Source of the DNA: an uncultured Rhodospirillales bacterium
GTDB taxonomy: Bacteria; Pseudomonadota; Alphaproteobacteria; CACIAM-22H2
Direction: 5' to 3'
Assembly: GCA_937926175.1 (NCBI GenBank)
Contig: CALANV010000030.1
Span: 124,001 to 188,000, forward strand
DNA: 64,000 nt
Shown here: in pieces, positions 18,179 to 26,248 of the stretch
Layout of the letters: each line of letters opens with the position of its first letter
How positions within the stretch are numbered: position 1 is the stretch's first letter
The notes under the pieces: model-generated
What the model was told of the DNA's origin: nothing
Databases searched by the model: none
What the model saw: the letters and a program-made list of their open reading frames with translations, nothing else
Program-made: the position numbers and the translations under genes

Positions 18179-18592
18179 ATGGAGAGCTACGCGCTCAGCC
18201 GGCTGCGCGTCCTGATCGTCGAGGACGACGGCTTCACGCAGCAGCTGCTACGGGCGATCGTCAAGCGCCTCGGCGCGCGGGCCGAGGTCTGTGCCGACGG
18301 GCCGAGCGCCCTCGCGGCTGTGTCGAGCGGCACGTTCGACGTGATGCTCGTCGACTGGCAGATGCCGGGCATGGACGGCTGCGCGCTGACCCGCACGATC
18401 CGTCGACTGCCTGAACCGGCACAAGCGAAGATGCCGATCATCATGGTGACGGGCACGAGCGATCAGCCGCGCGTGCTCGCGGCACGTGATGCGGGCGTCG
18501 ACGGCTATCTCGTGAAGCCGGTGTCGCCGAAGAAGCTGCACGACCATCTTCTCGCGGTCATGCGGCGTCGGTCGTTATCGCAGACCGCCTAG
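18179..18592 (+). CDS. Single-domain response regulator (CheY-like)
   Basis: The 137 residues are one receiver domain. The acidic pocket is E15-D16-D17 (IVEDDGF), the phospho-acceptor D59 (LVDWQMPGMDG), switch T91 (VTGTS) and K113 (LVKPVS). There is no output domain, so it acts by protein contact or in a phosphorelay. It could serve the orphan PAS kinase at 11.2-12.8 kb or a kinase elsewhere; adjacency does not decide. No neighbour suggests chemotaxis. Confidence 0.92.
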   Translation: MESYALSRLRVLIVEDDGFTQQLLRAIVKRLGARAEVCADGPSALAAVSSGTFDVMLVDWQMPGMDGCALTRTIRRLPEPAQAKMPIIMVTGTSDQPRVLAARDAGVDGYLVKPVSPKKLHDHLLAVMRRRSLSQTA

Positions 18593-18705
18593 GCCGGGGA
18601 CGAGAGAAACCGGAAATCGCGATCCGGTCCGATCGGCGCGCCACCCTCTCACGGATTGCTGCCGCCCTGTGCCGGGAATGGTCCGGCCGGGCGTCCGGGG
18701 AGCGA

Positions 18706-19071
18706 TCATCGCCCTTCGTCCTCGTCATCCTCGTCGTCGAGATCATCGTCCTCGTCTTCGTACTCGTCGTCCTCGTCGTTGTCCTCGCCGTTCTCGCCGG
18801 CAAGCGGCACGTGGAAGGCGACGATACTGTCCTCGGCCTCCTGCACATCCTCGACCGCGCCGTCCGCGACGGCCTCCGCCACGATCTCCTTCCAGACCAT
18901 CGCCTCGCTGATATTCGCGCTGCGGACGGACAGCACGGCCTGATCGGTGATGGCGCCGATCTCGGCCCATTCCTCCTTCTCGATCTCGGCCATCTGGCCG
19001 GCCTGATTGAGATCATCGGCCGCGAAGGTGCAGATCGGTTTGCCGTCTGCCTCGACCGTGAACAAAGCCAT
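18706..19071 (-). CDS. Hypothetical protein with long acidic tail
   Basis: ATG 19071 has GGAGG upstream and gives 121 residues. The first 85 look globular (MALFTVEADGKPICTFAADD, EWAEIGAITDQAVLSVRSA, SEAMVWKEIVAEAVADG). The last 35 residues are almost all Asp and Glu, encoded by imperfect GAC/GAT/GAG trinucleotide repeats. I do not recognise a family. Acidic tails of this type occur in proteins that bind basic partners or metal ions. The repeat tract may vary in length between strains. Confidence 0.7.
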   Translation of the reverse strand: MALFTVEADGKPICTFAADDLNQAGQMAEIEKEEWAEIGAITDQAVLSVRSANISEAMVWKEIVAEAVADGAVEDVQEAEDSIVAFHVPLAGENGEDNDEDDEYEDEDDDLDDEDDEDEGR

Positions 19072-19226
19072 GGTTGCCTCCATGCGTGGCGGTAGCGATC
19101 CGTTACCAACCGGAACGACCGCGGGTGCGGCATGATCCGGTCCTTCGCGAAAATTTCCGGCGCCGCCAGCCCCTCGGCACAAAGGTCGCGCGGGTACTTC
19201 GGAAGAGGGTGAAAGAAAGTTCCGGC

Positions 19227-19451
19227 TTACACGGTCGGGTTGTTCGCCGCGGCGCGGACGCGCTCGAGCTCCGCGACCAGCGTATCGATCAGCGCGGCCA
19301 TGTTTTCGACGAGAGCGCGTGCCTTGGGCGGCAGTGCGGTTTCGCGCGCATCGTTGGCGATGCGGCGCGCGCGGTCGAGGTCGAGTTCAGGGGACAAGCG
19401 CGTTTCCTTGCCATGGGCGGCCGGCGCATACGCGCGGCCCGGTCGTTCCAT
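19227..19451 (-). CDS. Small helical hypothetical protein
   Basis: A 74-residue frame whose C-terminal 50 residues form a convincing amphipathic helix pair (DLDRARRIANDARETALPPK, ARALVENMAALIDTLVAEL). Composition is protein-like and not the Arg-rich pattern of shadow frames here. There is no strong ribosome site at ATG 19451, and the N-terminus could start later. No family recognised. Confidence 0.45.
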   Translation of the reverse strand: MERPGRAYAPAAHGKETRLSPELDLDRARRIANDARETALPPKARALVENMAALIDTLVAELERVRAAANNPTV

Positions 19452-19592
19452 CTAAACGCCGTTCGCTTCCGTTGCAAGGACTTGCTGTTTGCCCAAAGAG
19501 CGAAGTTGACGCCCGTGCCCCCGGGGTGTCTGCTGTCGGTTGCGGGCAAATCGGCCTCGTTGACCCCGGGGCCCGGGAGATGGAGACTTGGC

Positions 19593-19811
19593 ATGGCAGG
19601 CGGAAGCGACGGCTCCCGCGGCGGCAAGCTGAAGATGCACGAACCCGTTCCCGAATGGCAGCAGATCCGCGACGCCGCGCGCAAGAAGGAACTCGAGAAG
19701 ACGGCGCGCCTGCGTGCCGCGCGCCTCGCCGCCGAAGCGGCACGGCCGCCCGCACCAAAGAAGAAGACGAAGGCGCCCCGGCGCCCGGGCGTCGCGAAAG
19801 CGGGTGCGTAG
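19593..19811 (+). CDS. Small basic hypothetical protein
   Basis: From ATG 19593 (GGAG-like site upstream) a 72-residue protein reads GGKLKMHEPVPEWQQIRDAA, then a charged Lys/Arg/Ala helix and a PKKKTKAPRRPG tail. It is reminiscent of small nucleic-acid- or ribosome-associated proteins. The frame is open further upstream, but that part has no protein character. No family recognised. Confidence 0.5.
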   Translation: MAGGSDGSRGGKLKMHEPVPEWQQIRDAARKKELEKTARLRAARLAAEAARPPAPKKKTKAPRRPGVAKAGA

Positions 19812-19987
19812 CGGCCTCGCCGGCCGGGCCGTCTCCCGTCGGTCGTCTTTGGTGCGCGACGACTTGCACACCGGAAACGCGGCCTCGGCGCTCCTTGCGG
19901 TTGATGCAACGAAAGACCGCGGCCCCTGCTTAACATAACTTTACGTTCACCAAATACGGGCGCAACGCGAATGCCCTAGCTTCCATG

Positions 19988-20015
19988 ACGTCAGGTTCCC
20001 GTCGGAACCCGACGT
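19988..20015 (+). promoter_or_regulatory. Hairpin in the leader of the Spy-like gene
   Basis: ACGTCAGGTTCC (19988-19999) pairs with GGAACCCGACGT (20004-20015), with one A-C mismatch and a 4-base loop. It ends 9 bases before the AAGGAG ribosome site at 20035. It could stabilise the message, gate translation or serve as an operator; the sequence does not tell which. An AT-rich stretch (TTAACATAACTTTACG, about 19929-19944) upstream is the likely promoter area. Confidence 0.45.
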
Positions 20016-20034
20016 GCAAAGACAAGGAGCGACC

Positions 20035-20622
20035 ATGAGCGACACGAACTCTTCCATCCCCGAACCGTCGCACGCAGTGGCGTCCCGCGATTCCGCGCAT
20101 CCGCGCCGCCGCGCCTGGCGCTGGATTCTTCCGCTGGCGCTTGCCGGCGCGGTGACGCTCGGCGCCACGACCGCGTGGTCGCACCGGTCCGATGGCCCGG
20201 CCCGGTTCGGCCCGCCGTTCGGCATGCATGGCATGCATGGAATGCACGGCAGCTTCTCGCCCGAACGGGCCGAGCGCATGGTGCGCCACATGCTGGTCGA
20301 GGCGGATGCGACCGGCGAGCAGCAGGACAAGGCCGCCGCGGTCGTGCGTCAGGCGATCACCGACATCCGGCCGCTGATGGAGCAGCACCGCGAGAGCCGC
20401 CGCCGGATCTTCGAGCTGTTCGCAGCACCGACGGTCGACCGCGCGGCGATCGAGCGCCTGCGCACCGAGCAGGTGCAGGCAATGGACCAGGTCTCGCAGC
20501 GCATCACGCAGGCAATGCTCGACGTCGCCGCGATCCTGACGCCGGAGCAGCGGCAGAAACTGGTCAAGGAGTGGACCGAGCGCCGCGGCCCGCGTGAGCG
20601 TCGCGATCGCGATCGCGACTGA
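20035..20622 (+). CDS. Spy/CpxP/ZraP-like periplasmic protein
   Basis: ATG 20035 follows AAGGAGC. The 195-residue protein has an N-terminal membrane anchor or signal (about residues 29-47, WILPLALAGAVTLGA), then a His/Met-rich triplet GMHGMHGMHG that could bind copper or zinc. The long helical Spy/CpxP region follows, with an LTPEQRQKLVKEW motif of the LTxxQ type near the C-terminus. Proteins of this group are periplasmic chaperones or metal-stress sensors. The two-component pair 270 bases downstream is the classic genetic partner (CpxRA/ZraSR-like), supporting an envelope- or metal-stress role. Confidence 0.8.
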   Translation: MSDTNSSIPEPSHAVASRDSAHPRRRAWRWILPLALAGAVTLGATTAWSHRSDGPARFGPPFGMHGMHGMHGSFSPERAERMVRHMLVEADATGEQQDKAAAVVRQAITDIRPLMEQHRESRRRIFELFAAPTVDRAAIERLRTEQVQAMDQVSQRITQAMLDVAAILTPEQRQKLVKEWTERRGPRERRDRDRD

Positions 20623-20629
20623 CGCGAAG

Positions 20630-20850
20630 CGAACCACGAAGCGCACGACGGACACGGAAGACGGAGTCCCGCGCGTGAGTGCGCTCCCCGAACGTCCTTC
20701 GTGGTCGTCGTGACCTTCGTGGTTCGGACTCCCGGAAGAACCGCCAGGACCGCAACAGCCTCCCCAAGGCGGCATTAGTCCCGACGCGCGCCCGGCGCGG
20801 TCCCTGAGCGGCCGCGGCGTCCTTTGTGGTTCCAAGTCTTTTGTGGTTCA
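20630..20850. repeat. Intergenic inverted/direct repeat cluster
   Basis: CGAACCACGAAGCGCACGAC (20630-20649) is an 18/20 inverted match to 20707-20726 (complement reads CGAACCACGAAGGTCACGAC). Further partial copies of the CTTCGTGGTTC unit occur at about 20695-20704 and, degraded, at 20820-20848 (CTTTGTGGTTC twice). A related segment, CGCCAGGACCGCAAC (20742-20756), recurs with one change at 27428-27442. This looks like a dispersed intergenic repeat family, not a gene. Confidence 0.6.
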
Positions 20851-20890
20851 AATCCCCCGGCGATCCCGGAACTTGCATTAGAGTGGCCGC

Positions 20891-21586
20891 ATGGCGGGAC
20901 GGGTTCTGATCATCGACGACGACGAGCGGCTGTGCGCGATGCTGGCCGACTACCTGGGCCAGGCCGGCTATCGCACCCTGTGCCGCCATACCGGCGCCGA
21001 AGGCCTCCACGCCGCGAAACAGGGCGGGCACGACGCGATCATCCTCGATCTGATGCTGCCGGACATGGACGGGCTGGAGGTGTGCCGCAACCTGCGCAAC
21101 ACGGCCGACATTCCCATCCTGATGCTGACGGCGCGCGGCGACGCGGCGGACCGTGTGGTGGGGCTCGAGCTCGGCGCCGACGACTACGTGGCGAAGCCGT
21201 TCGAGCCGCGCGAGCTGTTGGCGCGGCTGCGCGCCGTATTGCGGCGCGGGCGGCGGCGCGGCGACGACGTGATGCGGTTCGGACGGCTCGAGATCGACCG
21301 CGGCGCGCGCGAGGTGCGCATCGACGGGCGGCGGCGCGAGCTGACGTCGTACCAGTTCGATCTGCTGGTGGCGATGGCGGAACGCGCGGGGCGCGTGCTC
21401 TCGCGCGAGCAGCTCATGGACCTCGTCAAGGGCGAACCGCTCGAGGCCTTCGACCGCTCCATCGACGTGCATGTCTCGCGCATCCGCGCCGCGATCGAGG
21501 ACGACCCGCGACATCCGCGGCGTCTCATCACCGTGCGCGGCGTGGGCTATGTCTTCGCGAAGAGCCAGGACGGCGAGTCCGGCTGA
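20891..21586 (+). CDS. OmpR/CpxR-family response regulator
   Basis: The 231-residue protein has an N-terminal receiver (D9-D11, phospho-acceptor D53 in ILDLMLPDMDG, T80, K102 in AKPFEPRELL). A winged-helix Trans_reg_C domain follows (LTSYQFDLLVAMAERAGRV, DVHVSRIRAAIEDD, ITVRGVGYVF). It binds promoter DNA when phosphorylated. The next gene, its kinase, begins on the base after the stop codon. The upstream Spy-like gene is the likely target. Confidence 0.93.
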   Translation: MAGRVLIIDDDERLCAMLADYLGQAGYRTLCRHTGAEGLHAAKQGGHDAIILDLMLPDMDGLEVCRNLRNTADIPILMLTARGDAADRVVGLELGADDYVAKPFEPRELLARLRAVLRRGRRRGDDVMRFGRLEIDRGAREVRIDGRRRELTSYQFDLLVAMAERAGRVLSREQLMDLVKGEPLEAFDRSIDVHVSRIRAAIEDDPRHPRRLITVRGVGYVFAKSQDGESG

Positions 21587-22837
21587 ATGAAGCGGCTTTA
21601 CCTTCACGTCTATCTCGTCCTGGTGGCGAGCCTGGTCCTGTTCGTCGTCATCGCCGGCATCGTATGGCGGTTGATGGACGCGGACCCGCCGCCGCGTCGC
21701 GCGACGGCGATCCTGGCCGCGCTTGCGGCCGAGGCCCTGCCCCCGCCCGAGGCCCCGCCCGAGGCGCAGCGCGCAGCACTGGTCGAGGCGGTGCGGCAGA
21801 TGGCGGGGCGCGTGACGCTTTATGGACCCGACGGGACGCGTATTGCCGCCGTGGGCCCGCCGCTGCCGGCGCCGCGGCGGCCCGAGAGCGGCTGGTTCCA
21901 TCCCGAGCACGGACCGCCGGCGTGGTCGCTGACGCTGCCCGACGGGCGCGTGCTTGTCGTGCGCTCGATGGGCGAGCGGCCGAACCCGGTGGTGCGGCTC
22001 GTGTTCTTCCTCGGCCTCATCGCGCTCGGTATCGCCGCGGCGGCCTATCCCATCGCGCGGCGGGTAACGGGGCGGCTCGAGCGGCTGCAGGCGAGCGTGG
22101 AGGCGCTGGGCCGCGGCGAGCTGTCGGCGCGGGTGACGGTGGAAGGCAAGGACGAGGTGGCGGCACTCGCCGCCAGCTTCAACGCCGCGGCGGCGCGCAT
22201 CGAGGCGCTGGTCCGCGCGCACCGGCAGATGCTGGCCAACGCGTCGCACGAGCTGCGCTCGCCGCTCGCGCGCATCCGCATGGCGACCGAGATGATGGGC
22301 CGCGAGGCGAAGCCGGCGCTGAAGAAGGAGATCGAGCGCGACATCGCCGAACTCGACGCCCTCGTCGACGAGATTTTGCTCGCGAGCCGGCTCGAGGCCG
22401 TGGACACGCTCGACAGGCGCGAGCCCGTGGACCTTGCCGGCCTTGCTGCCGAGGAATGCGCGCGCGCAGGCGCAACACTGGCAGTAGCGGAACCGGTGAC
22501 GGTGACGGGCGATGCGAAACTCCTGCGCCGGCTCATCCGCAACCTGCTCGACAACGCGCGCCGGCATGGCGGCGGCACGGAAATAGAAGTGTTCGTGCGG
22601 CGGCGCGGGAAAGGTGCGGAGCTCGCCGTGTGCGACCGCGGCCCCGGCGTGCCCGAAGCCGAGCGCGAGCGGATCTTCGAGCCGTTCTACCGCCCGGCCG
22701 GCACGGCCGAACGCGAAGGCGGCGTGGGCCTCGGCCTCGCCCTCGTCCGCCAGATCGCGCAGCACCACGGCGGCACTGTGCGCTGCACCCCGCGCGACGG
22801 CGGCGGGACGTGTTTTGTGGTGGAATTGGCCTGTTGA
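21587..22837 (+). CDS. Membrane sensor histidine kinase (CpxA/RstB-like)
   Basis: The 416 residues contain TM1 (8-28), a Pro-rich periplasmic domain of about 105 residues (including WFHPEHGPPAW), TM2 (136-156) and HAMP (157-210). The HisKA phospho-acceptor is H221 in ANASHELRSPLARIRMA. The HATPase has N-box LIRNLLDNARRHGGG, G1 DRGPGVP and G2 GVGLGLALVRQIAQHHGG. The gene abuts the regulator gene with no gap. The short periplasmic domain could contact the Spy-like protein, as CpxA does with CpxP; that is inference. Confidence 0.93.
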   Translation: MKRLYLHVYLVLVASLVLFVVIAGIVWRLMDADPPPRRATAILAALAAEALPPPEAPPEAQRAALVEAVRQMAGRVTLYGPDGTRIAAVGPPLPAPRRPESGWFHPEHGPPAWSLTLPDGRVLVVRSMGERPNPVVRLVFFLGLIALGIAAAAYPIARRVTGRLERLQASVEALGRGELSARVTVEGKDEVAALAASFNAAAARIEALVRAHRQMLANASHELRSPLARIRMATEMMGREAKPALKKEIERDIAELDALVDEILLASRLEAVDTLDRREPVDLAGLAAEECARAGATLAVAEPVTVTGDAKLLRRLIRNLLDNARRHGGGTEIEVFVRRRGKGAELAVCDRGPGVPEAERERIFEPFYRPAGTAEREGGVGLGLALVRQIAQHHGGTVRCTPRDGGGTCFVVELAC

Positions 22838-22965
22838 GGGGTCGCTTCAGCCCCAATGCGAGTATGACTCGATGGCAACACCGTCGAACAAGGTCTCACC
22901 AGGCAAGGGCTTTGCTGCGCGTGCACTGCTCGAACGGATAAACACTCGCACCGATTTCGGCGCTG

Positions 22966-24522
22966 TCAGATGTAGAACTTGAATGGCTGTCGTTCCGCAT
23001 CCCTTGCGGATTCCATGGTCAGCACCTCTCCGACCCTGTCAGCAAACCGCACAGTAACGGGCAGACCATCACTATAGTTGCAAGCGTTATAGTTGATCTT
23101 TGTTAGGCCCATTATGTCGCTCAGGACTGAGGCGATAGCAGGCTTCGGTCCGGTGCTCCTCAGTATCGTTATGAACAGCGGATTTGGCGTCTCAGGGCCA
23201 ATATAGGTAGCCAAGCGTGGGACGAAGCCGTTCGTCCAGAGATAGGCATTGGTGTCATCTAGTATGATGGCTGTGCCTCTGAGCACCGGATAGTCTCCGT
23301 CCCGGAACAGTTTTGTTTCGCCATCAGTTGTCTTGATTCGAACGCCGACGATGTTCGTACCTTTCGGTGCAGCCTCGGCAAATGCCGTCCACTCCTCGTC
23401 GTTAAAATTCGTTCGTCCGTGAATGAACAGCTCTTTAGGGAAGGTGTTGTGTTTTGCCCTAAATGTATCAAGCACCATGCCGATCAAATTCTTTGCGGCT
23501 GGTGCGGTTAGGTGAAACTCACCCTCTGAGGTCTTCCAGGGACCGTTTGCGCCCCTGAACACGACTCCGTCCCCTTCGTTCAAAAACATCTGAGCAGCAC
23601 AGCACGCATGCTGCTTTGGGTGATTTGGAATGTTCTTGAAGACAAGCCCCAGATAACAAACGCCGGGGCGTACAGTTGCAAGCTTCCACGGCGGATCTGG
23701 CTGCGTCTTGTAATAAAGTCCGGTTGCCAAGTTCCATGCAACGCTCGCCGGATCCTGCAACGTTCTCAAAGGATAGCCTGCTTTGTTCGTGAAACTGTCG
23801 GGCGCAAGGGTTGTCTCACGCAACACCTGAGAGGTGTAACCAAGCCTGAGAAGGCGTGCCTTTACCTGTCTGTGGAAATCCGGGACATCCCCGAAGATAT
23901 CTTCTGCTGACCAATCAATGACCTCTTCTAGCAGAGGTAGGTCAGTTCGGGTCGTCTGCCGCTTCCCAAAATTGCCTTTAATCATGGGAAGTCCGGAGCG
24001 TTTGGACTGCGGTTTGCAGCGATCAAACACCAATTCAGGCACCACGAGAAGCCAAACATCGACGTCCCGCTCGTCGTTACGGTCATGATGTTCGATCTCG
24101 CCGATATAGAGATCGACAGCCTTCCGGACCGCCTCATGATGATTGAGTGTGCGTGTTGCCTCATCGAGTTGTTTGAGGTCGATTCTTTTCTCGACAAAAT
24201 CATCTGGGTTCAGCGTGATCCCAAATGCTTCCTCTATGCCGGGAAAATTCGAAAGGTGCAGACGCTCTTGTTTCTCCCCCTTTCCTGGAGGCGGTACATC
24301 CACCCGGCGGCATAGTTTGCGTGCCCATTCCTTGAGGAATGAGAGCCCTTGCCCCGTCCCCACCGCGCCGACACGTATCTCTTTGACACGGCCCGGCATC
24401 TTGTGAGGTCCATAGAGAAATAGCCCGTCCTTCGGGTGGTCACAGGTCTGTTGGTGCCCGAACTCCAGCAGCGGTTCGGGCACATACAAGACCTGCAATG
24501 ATTTCTCAGGAAACTCCATCAC
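22966..24522 (-). CDS. Short prokaryotic Argonaute (MID-PIWI, catalytically inactive) of a SPARTA-type system
   Basis: The 518 residues match short pAgos (about 500), with no N or PAZ domains. The MID-like part (about 150-285) includes VDVWLLVVPELVFDRC and GLYYKTQPDPPWKL. The PIWI-like part (about 286-518) keeps the fold but lacks the catalytic tetrad: the usual GxD reads YLGLVFK at 290-296, and the usual RDG reads FIHGRTNF at 367-373. The end has YNACNYSDGLPVTVRFADRVG, the family's terminal region. It should bind a small guide (RNA in studied SPARTA) and target DNA. Start is GTG 24522 or ATG 24519; both overlap the TIR-APAZ stop, implying coupled translation. GC is clearly below the genome average. 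Confidence 0.88.
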   Translation of the reverse strand: MMEFPEKSLQVLYVPEPLLEFGHQQTCDHPKDGLFLYGPHKMPGRVKEIRVGAVGTGQGLSFLKEWARKLCRRVDVPPPGKGEKQERLHLSNFPGIEEAFGITLNPDDFVEKRIDLKQLDEATRTLNHHEAVRKAVDLYIGEIEHHDRNDERDVDVWLLVVPELVFDRCKPQSKRSGLPMIKGNFGKRQTTRTDLPLLEEVIDWSAEDIFGDVPDFHRQVKARLLRLGYTSQVLRETTLAPDSFTNKAGYPLRTLQDPASVAWNLATGLYYKTQPDPPWKLATVRPGVCYLGLVFKNIPNHPKQHACCAAQMFLNEGDGVVFRGANGPWKTSEGEFHLTAPAAKNLIGMVLDTFRAKHNTFPKELFIHGRTNFNDEEWTAFAEAAPKGTNIVGVRIKTTDGETKLFRDGDYPVLRGTAIILDDTNAYLWTNGFVPRLATYIGPETPNPLFITILRSTGPKPAIASVLSDIMGLTKINYNACNYSDGLPVTVRFADRVGEVLTMESARDAERQPFKFYI

Positions 24523-25910
24523 TCATCATTCTCTGCGTAAGCTACGCCGAGGGTGGAAAAATCCTGCTCTTCGGTTTCGTCTGATAACTCGTCAGGAAGA
24601 ATGGTTGTTACCGGCGACGTAACGAGGATCGGACTTGCATCGAGCTTTAGAGATTCGGAATCCGATAGCGGCAAACGAATGTAAGGAGAATCTTGCGACA
24701 ACAATTCCAAGAAGGCCATGAGTCGGCCATGCCATTGCTTGTTTCTCCAGCCTTTGCAAATTCTTCGCCTCAACCTGTGTTGCTGGTCGCTGTCCTTGAT
24801 AACACTTCCAGCCTCCGTGCCGTCGAGCTCTGCGAAGAGTACGCGCGATTTGATCCGGAAATGCGGAAAAGGCCAGAACGAGGGAATGACAGTCACGCCG
24901 TATTGCCACAGCTTCCCACCTGCAACGTTGCGGAGCATAGATGACCGGTTCTCACCCTGCCTGCCCCACGGCACCTTCTTGCCAATGGCGATGTGGTTAT
25001 CCGTGACGTGAAAACCTAAATGGCTGGACCACGCGTACTGGTAGAGATTTCTGTTCCGGCAGAACCGCTCCCAGGCTTGACGGAACATCGACAACACCAT
25101 GTTTGATGCTTCCTGCCTCCGGATTTTTGATGCTTGGCTTCCCTCATCAATAAACTTGGAAAGAGGAGTCTCTGCGTGCAGATCGAATCGGCCAACGTGC
25201 TCGAAAGCGCGATTAATCTCGTCCAGACCTGCAAATGAGAAAAACCCTCTAAGATGAGGCTCAGCAGGATACTCATACTCTTTGCAAGCGATGAGCATGG
25301 CCTGTAGGTTGACGGCACCGGTTGGCTGAAAGTAGCGGATCGTGTCTGGCGCTTCGGCAATACGCAGCCAGTTGGAAGTAAGGACCTCAGGTGCTTGCTC
25401 AATGCTGATAGAGAGACGCTTTCTGTAATTCTCCCAGTTCGGATTGATAGCAACGTTGGGATCGCGAGGAACCTTCTGTTTCTTCAGTGTCTCAAGCAGG
25501 TCGCGTAGCCCGGTCGCCCATCCCGCCTCACAGTCGATGTATTGCAGCCCCCCGATGCCGAAAACCTTTTTGTACTTCTTCAGCTTCAACGGGATGATAA
25601 ATTTTGGATCCTTAAGTTCCTTGGAGAGGTCTTCTGCAATTCCGATTTCCTCTTGAACGCCGCTCTTCGCCAGCGTGGAGTCCTGACAGCACAAGAGCAT
25701 TTTCGCTGCTCTAGTTTGCAGCGTCTCCGTGATCTGCTTCCTCCACCGGTCTCCCGGCTCAAGGGTTACTATATCGGCAAATACTTTGTAGCCTGCCGCC
25801 TCCAATCGCGGCGCAAGCCACAGCACAAACTCGTCATCGCCGGGGGTGGCCTTGCTAATGAAGATTACGTCCCTGCTCTTTTCGCTGTTTGCCCCGGTCA
25901 TAGATGTCAC
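24519..25910 (-). CDS. TIR-APAZ effector protein of a SPARTA-type defence system
   Basis: The 463 residues (GTG 25910; ATG 25901 is a shorter alternative) match the roughly 450-residue TIR-APAZ partners of short Argonautes. The N-terminal TIR domain (about 13-145) has DVIFISKATPGDDEFVLWL, YKVFADIVTLEPGDRWRKQI (BB-loop area) and the helix KSGVQEEIGIAEDL holding the likely NADase glutamate (E88, possibly E87). The rest (about 150-460) is the APAZ region. In characterised SPARTA the TIR domain oligomerises when the Ago partner recognises target nucleic acid, depletes NAD+ and stops the infected cell. The order TIR-APAZ then Ago, with overlapping ends, is canonical. Foreign-looking GC and codon use. 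Confidence 0.87.
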   Translation of the reverse strand: MTSMTGANSEKSRDVIFISKATPGDDEFVLWLAPRLEAAGYKVFADIVTLEPGDRWRKQITETLQTRAAKMLLCCQDSTLAKSGVQEEIGIAEDLSKELKDPKFIIPLKLKKYKKVFGIGGLQYIDCEAGWATGLRDLLETLKKQKVPRDPNVAINPNWENYRKRLSISIEQAPEVLTSNWLRIAEAPDTIRYFQPTGAVNLQAMLIACKEYEYPAEPHLRGFFSFAGLDEINRAFEHVGRFDLHAETPLSKFIDEGSQASKIRRQEASNMVLSMFRQAWERFCRNRNLYQYAWSSHLGFHVTDNHIAIGKKVPWGRQGENRSSMLRNVAGGKLWQYGVTVIPSFWPFPHFRIKSRVLFAELDGTEAGSVIKDSDQQHRLRRRICKGWRNKQWHGRLMAFLELLSQDSPYIRLPLSDSESLKLDASPILVTSPVTTILPDELSDETEEQDFSTLGVAYAENDE

Positions 25911-26248
25911 TCAGGCCACACGTTTGAAGCTGTCGTCGAAGTTGCGCCAGAGTCTATGTCTCTGCTGATCAAGGCTGGACCGCTTCTATGTTTGCCAGCC
26001 TGGCTAGTGATGAAGCAGCTGGCTGGCGAATCACGGCAGGCAAACTGCAGCAGCGACCAGACGATTCCGGATCGCACAGTTCGCGTCAACGATATCGCAC
26101 CGAGTACTGGAAGTTTCCACGCCAAGCGCCTCGTTGGCGGGAGTTATTAGAGCGAGGCGCTGTCGCATCTAGTATGGACATGGACGGACACCACGGTCGC
26201 CCTTGCCCGTCTGACCATGATGCGCCTAGCCTAACATATTGTTTTCCT
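25911..26248. other. Lower-GC segment between the SPARTA operon and tRNA-Leu
   Basis: These 338 bases must contain the operon promoter. I see no integrase, transposase fragment or convincing ORF. The stretch just past the tRNA 3' end (about 26225-26248, CCTAACATATTGTTTTCC) is AT-rich. No obvious copy of the tRNA 3' end appears on the far side of the operon (22838-22965). Confidence 0.4.

Noticed and set aside
20824..22941. 705-codon plus-strand frame spanning the two-component pair
   Set aside because: Different frame of the regulator and kinase genes; almost all Arg/Ala/Gly, while the true frames show complete receiver and kinase motifs.
25911..26248. Search for an integrase or att repeat beside the defence operon
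   Set aside because: No integrase fragment, and no copy of the tRNA 3' end was visible at 22838-22965; an island origin therefore rests on composition and position only.
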